NCBI RefSeq assembly: GCF_025950235.1
Contig: NZ_JAPDDT010000001.1
Span: forward strand, 248,001-312,000
Direction of reading: 5' to 3'
Source of the DNA: Luteolibacter arcticus
GTDB taxonomy: Bacteria > Verrucomicrobiota > Verrucomicrobiia > Verrucomicrobiales > Akkermansiaceae
Length of the DNA: 64,000 nt
Made by a program: the position numbers and the translations under genes. Positions 19,378 through 27,400 of this stretch are shown here, piece after piece. The notes beneath the pieces were generated by a model. It ran no database searches, was not told the DNA's origin, and worked only from the letters and a program-made list of their open reading frames with translations. Numbering within the stretch: position 1 is the stretch's first letter; each line of letters begins with the position of its first letter.

Positions 19378-20262
19378 ATGGCTGCCACGTCCGTCATGGA
19401 TCCCGACGTCTTCCTCGCGGTGGACGATCTCGAACTCGTTGGCCGCGGGCTGGCCGAGTCCGTTTGGCATGGCCGCCACGGTGCCGTGCGCAGCGGCTCC
19501 GGCACCGAGTTCCACCGGCACCGCGGTTACTTGGCTGGTGATGATTTGCGGCGGGTGAATTGGGCGCTCTACGCGCGCCACAAGAAGCTCTATACGAAGG
19601 AGAGTCGGCTGGAGGCGCGGCGTCCGCTGCATCTCCTGGTCGATGTCACCGGCTCGATGGCCACCGCGCATGGGCCGTGGACCAAGTTCCACTACGCGGC
19701 GCGCGTTGCCGCAGGGCTATCGTGGCTTGCGGAAAGCCAGGGTGATCCGACTGCGCTGGCCTTGCTGAGCAAGGGCTTGGAAGGCGTAGTCGAACGCGGC
19801 ACCGGCCAGCGCCACTTTGCCGGCATTTGCGCCACGCTGGCCTCCGCCACGCCCGGCGGGGAAGGGGACTTCGTAAGAGTCTCGGACGAGATCCCGATGT
19901 TCTGCAAGCAGCCCGGTTTCGTGGTGCTGGTGTCCGATTTCTTCGATCGCGAAAACGAGCTGTTAGGCGATCTCGCCGGCCTGAAGGCCCGCGGCCATGA
20001 CGTGATGGCGCTTCAGCTGTTAGACCCGGCGGAAGCCGAGCTGCCGGAGAAGGGCGACTACGAATTCGTGGACTTGGAATCCGGCTCGCGGCTGAAGACC
20101 AGCGTCGAATCACTGCGCGCCGAGCACAAGGTCGCGGTGGCCACTTGGCGTGCTGGCTTGAAAACGAAAGCCCACGCGAACGGCATCCGCTGGGCGAGTG
20201 CGACGACCGCTGAACCAATCGTGCCGCTGATGCGCACATGGCTGGAAGGCCGGGGCTTGTAG
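19378..20262 (+). CDS. DUF58 domain protein
   Basis: The 294-residue protein carries the DUF58 core GTEFHRHRGYLAGDDLRRVNW near residues 42-62, then a VWA-like fold with LLVDVTGSM and FVVLVSDFFD. DUF58 proteins are standard partners of MoxR ATPases. No membrane helix is visible, unlike many DUF58 proteins. The stop codon lies inside the TGTAGC end of a family A repeat element. Together with MoxR and the divergent VWA proteins this makes a nearly complete MoxR system. Confidence 0.92.
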   Translation: MAATSVMDPDVFLAVDDLELVGRGLAESVWHGRHGAVRSGSGTEFHRHRGYLAGDDLRRVNWALYARHKKLYTKESRLEARRPLHLLVDVTGSMATAHGPWTKFHYAARVAAGLSWLAESQGDPTALALLSKGLEGVVERGTGQRHFAGICATLASATPGGEGDFVRVSDEIPMFCKQPGFVVLVSDFFDRENELLGDLAGLKARGHDVMALQLLDPAEAELPEKGDYEFVDLESGSRLKTSVESLRAEHKVAVATWRAGLKTKAHANGIRWASATTAEPIVPLMRTWLEGRGL

Positions 20263-20404
20263 CGGAGTGCTTCATCGAATCTAGCGGCGCGTCGATGACC
20301 GTCGCACTTTGGCGGCACGGGCCGCATCCCTGTGGATACGAATCGGGAGTCTTACGATGCGGCTTGTTGCCGCCAGTTTCCGACGGTCGCAGACCGACGC
20401 TACA
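20258..20404. repeat. Palindromic dispersed element, family A, copy 2
   Basis: It starts TGTAGC, overlapping the DUF58 stop codon, and ends GCTACA. It contains ACCGTCGCACTTTGGCGGCA, GGGCCGCATCCC and CGACGGTCGCAGACCGACGC, which match arms of copy 1 at 799-921 and copy 3 at 38418-38576. Confidence 0.85.
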
Positions 20405-20435
20405 TTGCGAAGATGAACTTTTCAGAAATTCGGAA

Positions 20436-20464
20436 TTGACCGATTCGCGTCGACTCCATATCTA
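20436..20464 (+). promoter_or_regulatory. Strong sigma-70-type promoter
   Basis: A near-consensus -35 box TTGACC (20436-20441) and -10 box TATCTA (20459-20464) are spaced by 17 bases. Transcription would start near 20471, at the head of the candidate structured RNA and just after a repeat element. Confidence 0.6.
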
Positions 20465-20470
20465 CGCGCA

Positions 20471-20730
20471 ACTTCACTCCACTCCGATGCGTCTCCACCG
20501 ATCCAAACCCGAAAGCCGCGAGGTCCTCGTTACCGAGGTCTCCTCCGCTTGGTGCCGGGTCATCGGTTCCGCGATTACGGGTCTAGCGAGCCTGTCGTAT
20601 CAAGGAATGACCTTTGCCGATAATCCGGCACCACGACGAAGCAGGAACAGGCCGCTGACGGCCTGATAAGCCGCCTAAATCCTAGGATTTTCCGCCGCCC
20701 TGCTTCCACTGGAAGCGGGGCTTTTTGTTT
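20471..20730 (+). ncRNA. Candidate structured RNA of about 260 nt (identity unknown)
   Basis: The segment lies between a near-consensus promoter and a hairpin followed by T-rich sequence. Within it, GGTGCCGG (20551-20558) pairs exactly with CCGGCACC (20625-20632), and ATCGG (20562-20566) pairs with CCGAT (20617-20621), closing a central domain. Smaller hairpins include CCTCG-TTAC-CGAGG (near 20524-20537) and AGGCC-GCTGAC-GGCCT (near 20648-20663). I could not match it to RNase P RNA, tmRNA, SRP RNA or 6S RNA by their conserved motifs. A 59-codon open frame (about 20487-20666) crosses the same region and could instead be a small gene; its product is not recognisable. Confidence 0.45.
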
Positions 20731-20735
20731 CCCGA
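20699..20735 (+). terminator. Rho-independent terminator of the candidate RNA
   Basis: CCTGCTTCC, loop ACT, GGAAGCGGGG (with one G-U pair) is followed by CTTTTTGTTT. Confidence 0.65.
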
Positions 20736-21002
20736 CATTTCGTTCCCGATTTCAACCCCAACCCCTTTCCCGAATTGATCACTCTGACGTTCTGTCCCGA
20801 CTAGCACGGTTCCCTTGAACCTTTCCGTCCCGCCCGACGGACCACAATTTTCCGATCCGGAAGCCGAGTTTGATTCCCGCGAGTTTGCGGTGGGTTAAAT
20901 GGCATATCTGTGATCGCGGGAGAACTGTTGTCATTTTCCGGCGATCCAGACGGTGGCCTGGTGAAGATTCAGGATCCCTTTTCCTCCTTTCCCACACGAC
21001 CC

Positions 21003-21590
21003 ATGACCTTCCCTGTCCTCCATCGCACGATCGTCCTGGTGCTAAACCGGCACTGGCTCGCCATCGACTCCATCACGCCTTTCGAAGCCTTCGGCCATCT
21101 GGCCTCGGGCACCGGCCGGGCGCTGCGGATCGAGGGTGACTCGATGCAGGCCTTCGACTGGGTGGACTGGCGCGAACTGCCCGCCGGTGACGGTGACCCG
21201 GTCATCGGCACGCCCCGCGGACCGGTGCGGATTCCCACGGTGATCGTGTTGACCCGCTTCGATCGCGTGCCGCTGCACCGTCCGAAGTTCGGCTTCAGGG
21301 CGTTGTGGGAACGGGACGGCGGGCGCTGCCAGTACACCGGCCGCAAGCTGACTCCCGGCGAAGCAAACATCGACCACATCGTGCCCCGCTCGCGAGGCGG
21401 ACGTGACGACTGGGGAAACTGCGTGCTCTCCGACAAAGCCATCAACAGCCGGAAAGGCGCGCGAACCCCCGCCGAAGCGGGGCTGCGTTTGCTTTCCCAG
21501 CCCCGGATTCCCCGCGCCATGCCCGTCACGCTGCGGATCCGCAACCTCTGGAACATCCCTGACTGGGATCACTTCCTCCATCATCACTGA
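21003..21590 (+). CDS. HNH endonuclease domain protein
   Basis: The 195-residue protein has an N-terminal region typical of bacterial HNH proteins of this kind (VLVLNRHWLAIDSITPFEAF). The HNH nuclease motif is at residues about 109-152: CQYTGRKL, NIDHIVPRSRGG with the catalytic His125, WGNCVLSDKAINSRKG. Members are DNases with unknown physiological targets; many are housekeeping-like genes in aquatic bacteria rather than mobile. The ATG at 21003 (MTFPVLHRTIV) is preferred because this is where conserved sequence starts. A hairpin follows the stop. Confidence 0.9.
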   Translation: MTFPVLHRTIVLVLNRHWLAIDSITPFEAFGHLASGTGRALRIEGDSMQAFDWVDWRELPAGDGDPVIGTPRGPVRIPTVIVLTRFDRVPLHRPKFGFRALWERDGGRCQYTGRKLTPGEANIDHIVPRSRGGRDDWGNCVLSDKAINSRKGARTPAEAGLRLLSQPRIPRAMPVTLRIRNLWNIPDWDHFLHHH

Positions 21591-21595
21591 ACCCC

Positions 21596-21626
21596 GGGGT
21601 GAGGGGACAAGGCGTTCCCTCACCCC
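21596..21626 (+). terminator. Hairpin after the HNH gene (probable terminator)
   Basis: GGGGTGAGGG (21596-21605) pairs perfectly with CCCTCACCCC (21617-21626). The following ATCTTACC is only weakly T-rich. A similar GGTGAAGGA...TCCTTCACC hairpin occurs at 41229-41253. Confidence 0.5.
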
Positions 21627-21644
21627 ATCTTACCTGACACGACC

Positions 21645-21728
21645 ATGGACGTCGCCACCCTCATCCTCGCCCTCCTGGCGCTCGCCTTCGCGGCGCGGTT
21701 CGCCTGGTTCGAATTGCGCGGAAACTGA
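21645..21728 (+). CDS. Possible 27-residue membrane microprotein
   Basis: A short open frame encodes a single hydrophobic helix (ATLILALLALAFAARFAWF) with a charged C-terminus. It lies between the HNH gene hairpin and the first GNAT gene, 37 bases before the latter. It could be a leader or a real one-helix membrane protein. There is no independent support beyond composition and position. Confidence 0.3.
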   Translation: MDVATLILALLALAFAARFAWFELRGN

Positions 21729-21765
21729 AGCCGCGCGCCTCACCCATCCCATCCCTTTCTTTCCT

Positions 21766-22314
21766 ATGAAGACCATCGTTTGCCCCGTTCTCGAAACCGA
21801 ACGGCTCACGCTCCGCGCCCCGAACCGCGGGGACATCGGAGCCATCGTCCGCCATGCCGGCGACCCGCGCGTCGCCTTCAAGACCTCCGCCATGCCGCAT
21901 CCGTATCGCCTCAACGATGCGACCGGCTGGCTCGACCAGATCGAGCAAGAAGGCGAGGAGACTTTCGCCATCGAGCTGAAGTCGCAGCCCGGCTTGATCG
22001 GAGTGATCTCGCTGGTGCCGCGCGAAGGCCGGGTCAGTGCCGAGATCGGCTACTGGCTTGGCGTGAAATATTGGCGGCGCGGCTACATGACGGAGGCATT
22101 GCGCGAAGTGCTGCGCTACGGTTTCGAAGACCGCGGCCTGCTCTACCTCACCGCCTGCTACATGGCCGGCAACCCGGCCTCGGGGCGGGTGATGCAGAAG
22201 ACCGGCATGAAATTCGAAAGCATCGTTGCCGGTGGCCTCCGTCGCGACGGCGTGCCTCACGACAAGGTAAACTACGGGCTGTTTGCCGATGAGTGGAAAG
22301 CCCTCCACTGTTGA
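21766..22314 (+). CDS. GNAT family N-acetyltransferase (RimJ/RimL type), first of three
   Basis: The 182-residue protein has the Acetyltransf_3 layout: ETERLTLRAPNRGDI start, GYWLGVKYWRRGYMTEAL (motif A, acetyl-CoA pyrophosphate binding) and NPASGRVMQKTGMKF. RimJ/RimL enzymes acetylate N-termini of ribosomal or other proteins, or small amines and antibiotics; the substrate is not predictable. It starts the four-gene run GNAT-GNAT-GNAT-RtcB. The next gene overlaps its end by 26 bases if it uses ATG 22289. Confidence 0.88.
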   Translation: MKTIVCPVLETERLTLRAPNRGDIGAIVRHAGDPRVAFKTSAMPHPYRLNDATGWLDQIEQEGEETFAIELKSQPGLIGVISLVPREGRVSAEIGYWLGVKYWRRGYMTEALREVLRYGFEDRGLLYLTACYMAGNPASGRVMQKTGMKFESIVAGGLRRDGVPHDKVNYGLFADEWKALHC

Positions 22315-22879
22315 AGAACCTCATTTCATTGTGAAACTGGAGACCGAGAGATTGATCCTCAAGCCACCGGTGGCCGAGGATATGGATGCCATCGTGGCGG
22401 TCGCGAATGACCCGTGGATCGCCGAGATGACGCTGGTGCCTCATCCCTACCTGCAACGCGATGCGCTCGCGTGGATCGCAAGGGCGAAGGAGGACTGGGA
22501 GAAGCAAAACCATGGTGGCCTGGCCGTTTTCACGCGGACGGGCATGGCCTTCGTCGGTGCCGTGGGGCTGCGTGCTACCGAGGACCCGGGAGTGGCGAGC
22601 GCGGGCTATTGGTTCAGTCCGGCGGTATGGGGACGGGGCTTTGCCACGGAAGCACTCCGGGAGATCCTGCGCTTCGGATTCGAGGTTGTGGGGTTCAATC
22701 GGATCGAAGCAAGGCACGTGATGGAAAACCCGGCATCGGGCCGGGTGATGGAGAAGGCGGGCCTGCGCCACGCCACTCCCCAGGATCTCCCGGCTCGCGA
22801 CGGTGACGGCATGGTGCCGGGCATCGTCCGCCATCTGACCGCCAGCGAATGGCGGGAACTCCAATTCTCTCCCGCATGA
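22289..22879 (+). CDS. GNAT family N-acetyltransferase, second of three
   Basis: About 196 residues; KLETERLILKPPVAEDM opens the acetyltransferase fold, AGYWFSPAVWGRGFATEAL is motif A and ENPASGRVMEKAGLRH the C-terminal signature. ATG 22289 overlaps the previous gene; a GTG at 22331 giving MKLETERL would fit the family start better and leaves a 16-base gap, so the exact start is uncertain. Its stop overlaps the start of the third GNAT gene (ATGA). It is clearly a diverged duplicate of its neighbours. Confidence 0.87.
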   Translation: MSGKPSTVEEPHFIVKLETERLILKPPVAEDMDAIVAVANDPWIAEMTLVPHPYLQRDALAWIARAKEDWEKQNHGGLAVFTRTGMAFVGAVGLRATEDPGVASAGYWFSPAVWGRGFATEALREILRFGFEVVGFNRIEARHVMENPASGRVMEKAGLRHATPQDLPARDGDGMVPGIVRHLTASEWRELQFSPA

Positions 22880-23436
22880 AGTTGATCTATCTCAAGACGA
22901 ACCGCCTCGTTCTCCGGCCTCCCGTGCCGGAGGACGCTTCGGCGATCCAGCGCTACGTCGGCGACCGACGCATCGCGGAAACGACGGCGCTCATTCCTCA
23001 TCCCTATCCCGCGGGCGGCGCGATCGAGTGGATCCGCCACTCGGACGAGACGCTGCGTGAGGGCGGGGGTGTGAACTTCTCCATCCTGCTCCGCGAGAGT
23101 GGTGAACTGGTCGGCGTCGTCGGATTGATCGACCGCGACGAGGATTCGTCGCTCGGCTATTGGATTGGCGTTCCTCATTGGGGAAAGGGCTATGCGACAG
23201 AGGCGGTGCACCGTGTGATCCGCCATGCTTTCAATGCCCGGCGGTTGCCGTCGGTGCATGCCTACCATTTCGTCCACAACCCGGCGTCCGGCCGCGTGAT
23301 GCAGAAGGCCGGGCTGCTTTACGAAGGCGTGCAGCCGCTCGGCGCCTCTCGCCTCGGGGAGCGCTACGACCGTGTCTGCTATGGCGTCACCGCGGAGCAA
23401 TGGCGCGCCAATCTCCGAACCTTTTCCCTTGTATGA
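22876..23436 (+). CDS. GNAT family N-acetyltransferase, third of three
   Basis: The 186-residue protein has KTNRLVLRPPVPEDA, LGYWIGVPHWGKGYATEAV (motif A) and HNPASGRVMQKAGL. Start ATG 22876 shares bases with the stop of the preceding gene and its own stop overlaps the RtcB start (both ATGA), so all are probably translationally coupled. The three tandem paralogues share NPASGRVM(Q/E)K, pointing to local duplication. Confidence 0.9.
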   Translation: MKLIYLKTNRLVLRPPVPEDASAIQRYVGDRRIAETTALIPHPYPAGGAIEWIRHSDETLREGGGVNFSILLRESGELVGVVGLIDRDEDSSLGYWIGVPHWGKGYATEAVHRVIRHAFNARRLPSVHAYHFVHNPASGRVMQKAGLLYEGVQPLGASRLGERYDRVCYGVTAEQWRANLRTFSLV

Positions 23437-24962
23437 ATCTCCTCTCCTCCCAGGACCTGATCGATGCCGGCTATGAACCGGGGCTCGCCATGAAAGCGCT
23501 GCTTGCCAAGGTAGCGGAATACGAAGCCCGCGGCATTGCCGACCCGAAGTATGCGCTCAAATTGCTGAAGCGCGATGTTTCACCGCCGCCGCCGAAAGGC
23601 GTGATGCGGGAGAATCCCGCGCCGCTGGCTCAGGCGATCGTGCCGGAGACGAAGGAGGAGAAGGTGAATGTCGAGGCCGTGAAGCGGCGGATGCACCAGC
23701 TTCTCAAGGCTCCGGTGATCTCCCGCGGGGTAATCCTGCCGGATGCCTGTCCCTCGGGGCTGGCGCCGGCGGTCATTCCGGTCGGCGGGGCCATCGCCGT
23801 GGAAAATGCGATCATCCCGTCCGCTCACTCGGCGGACATCTGCTGCTCGATGTTCGCCACCTTCTACGATGAACGTAGTAGCGTGGGAAAGGAACTCGAT
23901 GCGCTGATGACAGCGACGCGTTTTGGACCCGAGCACCGGCACCTCGATGACCTGGTCCACGACCCGGTCAACGACGAGAACGTCTGGCAGAATCGATTCC
24001 TCAGCGGTCTGCGCGATCGCGCCCGCACCCAGATCGCCGACCAGGGGGACGGCAACCATTTCGCTTACCTCGGCGAGGTGGATGTCGATGATGCCTTCCT
24101 GGCGATGCTGCGGTTGACGGGCCATGGCGAACTCGCGGACCGCTTCGTGCCCCGCCGCTACCGCGTGCTGGTGACCCACCACGGGTCGCGCAGCCTCGGA
24201 GCCCACGTTTACAAGCGCGGCCAGATTGCCGCGGAAAAGCATGTCGCGCGCACCGCCCAGCACATCCCGCCGGCGGCAGCGTGGCTCGATGCGAATACGG
24301 ACACCGGCCGGGATTACTGGCATGCGCTGCAATACGTCGCGCGATGGACCAAGGCGAATCACCGGGCGATCCACCGGCGCTTCCTGGAACGCATCGGCGG
24401 AGCGGCCGTGGCCGAGGTCGGCAACGAGCACAACTTCGTCTGGCAGCGTGGCGACACGTTTCTCCACGGCAAGGGCGCGACGCCCGCGTGGAAGGATGAG
24501 CAAGGGCGGCCTCAGCTCGGCCTGATCCCGCTCAACATGGCGGAGCCGATCTTGCTCGTGCTCGGCGGCGACCGGGATGAGTTCCTTTCGTTCGCCCCGC
24601 ACGGTGCCGGGCGGAATCTTTCGCGCACGGCAATGCGGCGGAAGTTTCCGGATGAAGCCTCGCGGCGGAACGCGATCGAGCGCAGCACCGAGGGCATCGA
24701 TGTCCGCTGGTTCTGCGGCCAGCCCGACCTCAGCGAGACCCCGCTGGCCTACAAGAATGCCGCGCAGGTGAAGGCGCAGATCGGCGAATTCGGCTTGGCA
24801 GAGATCGTCGCGGAGATCCGTCCGCTCGGCTGCATCATGGCTGGGAATTCCGGGCGTTCGTGGCGTGACCGGGAAGAAGAGCTAACGCCGAAGCAGAAGC
24901 GGCAGATCGAGCACCGCGCCGAACGACGACGGGTGAGGCAGGATTTGCAGGATGAGTTTTGA
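23433..24962 (+). CDS. Divergent RtcB-family RNA ligase
   Basis: The 509-residue protein aligns with RtcB, which joins RNA 3'-phosphate or 2',3'-cyclic phosphate ends to 5'-OH using GTP and Mn2+. Visible are SADICCSM (metal-binding Asp135 and Cys138; DIGCGM in the classic form), QGDGNHF, VTHHGSRSLG, EHNFVW, HGKGAT (HRKGA in the classic form) and PHGAGRNLSR with the expected guanylated His. The usual PGSMG segment is replaced by PLNMAEP. It therefore belongs to a divergent subgroup. It is coupled by ATGA to three acetyltransferase genes, an unusual context. Active-site His and Cys are kept, so activity is plausible. Confidence 0.85.
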   Translation: MNLLSSQDLIDAGYEPGLAMKALLAKVAEYEARGIADPKYALKLLKRDVSPPPPKGVMRENPAPLAQAIVPETKEEKVNVEAVKRRMHQLLKAPVISRGVILPDACPSGLAPAVIPVGGAIAVENAIIPSAHSADICCSMFATFYDERSSVGKELDALMTATRFGPEHRHLDDLVHDPVNDENVWQNRFLSGLRDRARTQIADQGDGNHFAYLGEVDVDDAFLAMLRLTGHGELADRFVPRRYRVLVTHHGSRSLGAHVYKRGQIAAEKHVARTAQHIPPAAAWLDANTDTGRDYWHALQYVARWTKANHRAIHRRFLERIGGAAVAEVGNEHNFVWQRGDTFLHGKGATPAWKDEQGRPQLGLIPLNMAEPILLVLGGDRDEFLSFAPHGAGRNLSRTAMRRKFPDEASRRNAIERSTEGIDVRWFCGQPDLSETPLAYKNAAQVKAQIGEFGLAEIVAEIRPLGCIMAGNSGRSWRDREEELTPKQKRQIEHRAERRRVRQDLQDEF

Positions 24963-25094
24963 TCGGGAGGGGGAGCGATCTTGCCCGGCTTGGGAATAGG
25001 GAACAACGAAACGAGCGAAACGAGCGAAATTTGAAGCAGTGGGATCAGGCCGCCCACGCGGTCTCAACATTTTAAAACGGAGCGCCCCACGAGT

Positions 25095-25694
25095 TCATGA
25101 GCCACGCCCGGAAGCCCCTAACAGCTTCGCGACATGCTTGGCGAGCAAGTCGGCTTCGAGGTTTACTCGCGATCCGGCTTTCAGGCCGGGCAGGTGAGTG
25201 ACGGTGAAGGTGTGCGGGGTGATCCAGAAGCGGGCGCGATCCTCTGTGAGTTCCGCGATGGTCAGGGAAATTCCATCCACGCATAGCGAGCCCTTGTCGA
25301 TGCACAGCCGCGCGATTTCCGGCGGCAGGGAGACATCGAAGATGTGATCCTGGCCGCGCTGTTCAAGAGCCAGCACGGTGCCGGTGGCATCGACGTGCCC
25401 TTGGACGAAATGGCCGCCGAAGCGGTCACCGGCGCGCAGGGCGCGCTCCAGGTTCACGATCGAGTCGTCTGTTAGATCGCCAAGCGAGGTGACAGCCAGT
25501 GTTTGGCCGAGCAGGTCGAAGCTCGCGCCCGCGGCATCGATGTCGGCTACGGTGAGGCAGCAGCCGTTGACGGCGACGGATTCGCCCATCTCGAGTTCCG
25601 CGGCGAAGGGGATCTCCAGCGAAAGGCGGGCTTGCTCGCCGCGGCGCTCCAGCGAGCGAACGCGACCGATGGCTTCAACGAGTCCTGTAAACAT
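25095..25694 (-). CDS. ribE: Riboflavin synthase, alpha subunit
   Basis: The 199-residue protein has the two tandem lumazine-binding repeats: MFTGLVEAIGRV with VNGCCLTV, and VQGHVDATGTV with VDGISLTI. It converts two molecules of 6,7-dimethyl-8-ribityllumazine to riboflavin and 5-amino-6-ribitylaminouracil. Start and length are those of the family. It follows the antiporter gene by 12 bases on the same strand, which looks like co-transcription without an obvious functional link. Confidence 0.96.
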   Translation of the reverse strand: MFTGLVEAIGRVRSLERRGEQARLSLEIPFAAELEMGESVAVNGCCLTVADIDAAGASFDLLGQTLAVTSLGDLTDDSIVNLERALRAGDRFGGHFVQGHVDATGTVLALEQRGQDHIFDVSLPPEIARLCIDKGSLCVDGISLTIAELTEDRARFWITPHTFTVTHLPGLKAGSRVNLEADLLAKHVAKLLGASGRGS

Positions 25695-25706
25695 GAGATG
25701 GATCGA

Positions 25707-27302
25707 TCAGGGGGCAGGGGTTTCGACAGCGACTTCCTTTGTCGGGGGCTCGGCGAACATTTCGTCAATGCCGCGGTCCGGGAAGAACATCATGCAGGCG
25801 GCGACAATGGCGGTGGGGATCAGGGCACCGGCAGCGAGCTTCATGGGGGAAACACCGTCGCCGAAGAAGCGTCCGAGCAGTGCCTGACCGGCGGGATTGG
25901 GGGCATTGGCGATGACGGTCAGTCCGCCGCCGGTCACGGCTCCGGCGAGCACGGCGTATTTCAACTGCGGACCGAGTCCCTCCACCTGGCTGGCGAGGAA
26001 GGTGATCGCCGCGTTGTCATTGAAGGACGTGAGGATCGTGGCGCCGAGGAACAACGGCCATTCGGTGAGGCTGGTGATGATCGGCCCAAGCCACCACCCT
26101 TGAAGTCCACCGTGCACGACCAGTCCGCCGAGGAAGAAGCCGACCAGGATGGGTCCCCTCAGATTGATGGACGTCTGGTGGTGGGCGGTGCCTTGCGAGA
26201 ACGCGAGGAAGAATAGGAAGCCCCCGATGAACAGCGGCGGATAGTGCGCGAAGGCCACCGTCCACGCCATGAAGGCGAGGTGCGTGAGGGTCACAAAAAT
26301 AGGGATGGGCCGGTCTTTCTCGACGAGGTCGCCCTTGCCATCGCCATCGTGGTCGCCGGCACGCACGGCCATTTCAGCCAGTTCCTTGCGGAAGATCGCG
26401 AAGTAGAGGGCGGACGCGAGCATGATCGAGACGATCGCCTTGTCTCCGTAGTGAAGAAACATCTCGGGCGTGGTGAGACCCCATTTCGCGGCGACCATCA
26501 GCACCGGCGGCGCCGCGAAATTCGTCAGCACGCCGCCGACCGAGACATTGACGAAGAGCAGGCCGAGGGTGGCGTAGGCAAAGCGCAGCGAGGGTTTCAG
26601 CTTGTAGAACTTCTTCGCCAGCAACATCGCGGCGATGGTCATCGCGCCTGGCTCGGTGATGAACGAGCCGAGGATCGGCCCGATGATCATGATGGAAAGC
26701 CACCATGCCGCAGGGCTTTCCTTTCCGAAGCGGGCGAAAAAGCGCAGGCAGGTTTCGGCGAAGCGCAGCACCGGTCGCGTCGAGGCCAGCGCCATGATAA
26801 TCACCACGAACAGCGGCTCGGTGAAATTCACCCCGCTCAGGTAGCCGGTCACCGTGTCGAGGTCATAGAACCACAGCATCGCGCCTAACAGCACGACCAC
26901 CCAGATGCCGAAGATCGCCTCCACCTCGCCCAGGAAGTGGAGCATGGTCGCCTTGAAACTCACCCTCTCGTCGGCACGGATTTGTCCATGCAACTGGCGG
27001 ATCCGCTCGTCGTGCTCGTGCTGGACCTTGTGGGACAGCTTGGTGATCGGCACGGCCGCGAAGGTGTGGACGATGGCGAGCACGAAGATGATCGTGGCGA
27101 CCAGCAGAAAGGGCTGCTCCTTCGCCCGGAAGGCAAGCTTTGCCCCGATGCCATCGACTCCCGCCGCGGTTTCCTGCTGCGGAAACGCGTCCATGCGGGT
27201 GACGAATTCCGGAGTCTTGACCTCGTGTGGGGCCGCCGCATGCGCCGCTTCCGGCAGCAGCAGGGTGAAAAGTACGGCGAGCAGGGGGACAAAGGCTTTC
27301 AT
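25707..27302 (-). CDS. Putative Na+/H+ antiporter (Na_H_antiport_2 type)
   Basis: The 531-residue inner-membrane protein starts with a signal-peptide-like helix (LLAVLFTLLLPEAAHA), then has a charged His/Glu/Arg loop and about twelve membrane helices. Segments ITEPGAMTIAAMLLA, NVSVGGVLTNFAAPP and TSFNDNAAITFLASQ match the ion-transporter superfamily fold, with repeated broken helices carrying Asn/Asp. I recognise it as the family annotated as putative Na+/H+ antiporter in many Gram-negative bacteria. The ion specificity is inferred from the family, not shown here. Confidence 0.85.
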   Translation of the reverse strand: MKAFVPLLAVLFTLLLPEAAHAAAPHEVKTPEFVTRMDAFPQQETAAGVDGIGAKLAFRAKEQPFLLVATIIFVLAIVHTFAAVPITKLSHKVQHEHDERIRQLHGQIRADERVSFKATMLHFLGEVEAIFGIWVVVLLGAMLWFYDLDTVTGYLSGVNFTEPLFVVIIMALASTRPVLRFAETCLRFFARFGKESPAAWWLSIMIIGPILGSFITEPGAMTIAAMLLAKKFYKLKPSLRFAYATLGLLFVNVSVGGVLTNFAAPPVLMVAAKWGLTTPEMFLHYGDKAIVSIMLASALYFAIFRKELAEMAVRAGDHDGDGKGDLVEKDRPIPIFVTLTHLAFMAWTVAFAHYPPLFIGGFLFFLAFSQGTAHHQTSINLRGPILVGFFLGGLVVHGGLQGWWLGPIITSLTEWPLFLGATILTSFNDNAAITFLASQVEGLGPQLKYAVLAGAVTGGGLTVIANAPNPAGQALLGRFFGDGVSPMKLAAGALIPTAIVAACMMFFPDRGIDEMFAEPPTKEVAVETPAP

Positions 27303-27400
27303 GGGAGATGCGTGGCGCAGGAGTTTCTACGCAAAGCTTCCTGTCGCAAGGGAAACCGGGCGCATTGCATCCGCGGCGAAGACGCTCTAGCGTCCCTCTC

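Noticed and set aside
20238..20666. A 142-codon frame after the DUF58 gene
   Set aside because: Most of it lies in the repeat element; only the last 59 codons could be a gene, and the same region shows RNA-like pairing with a promoter and terminator.
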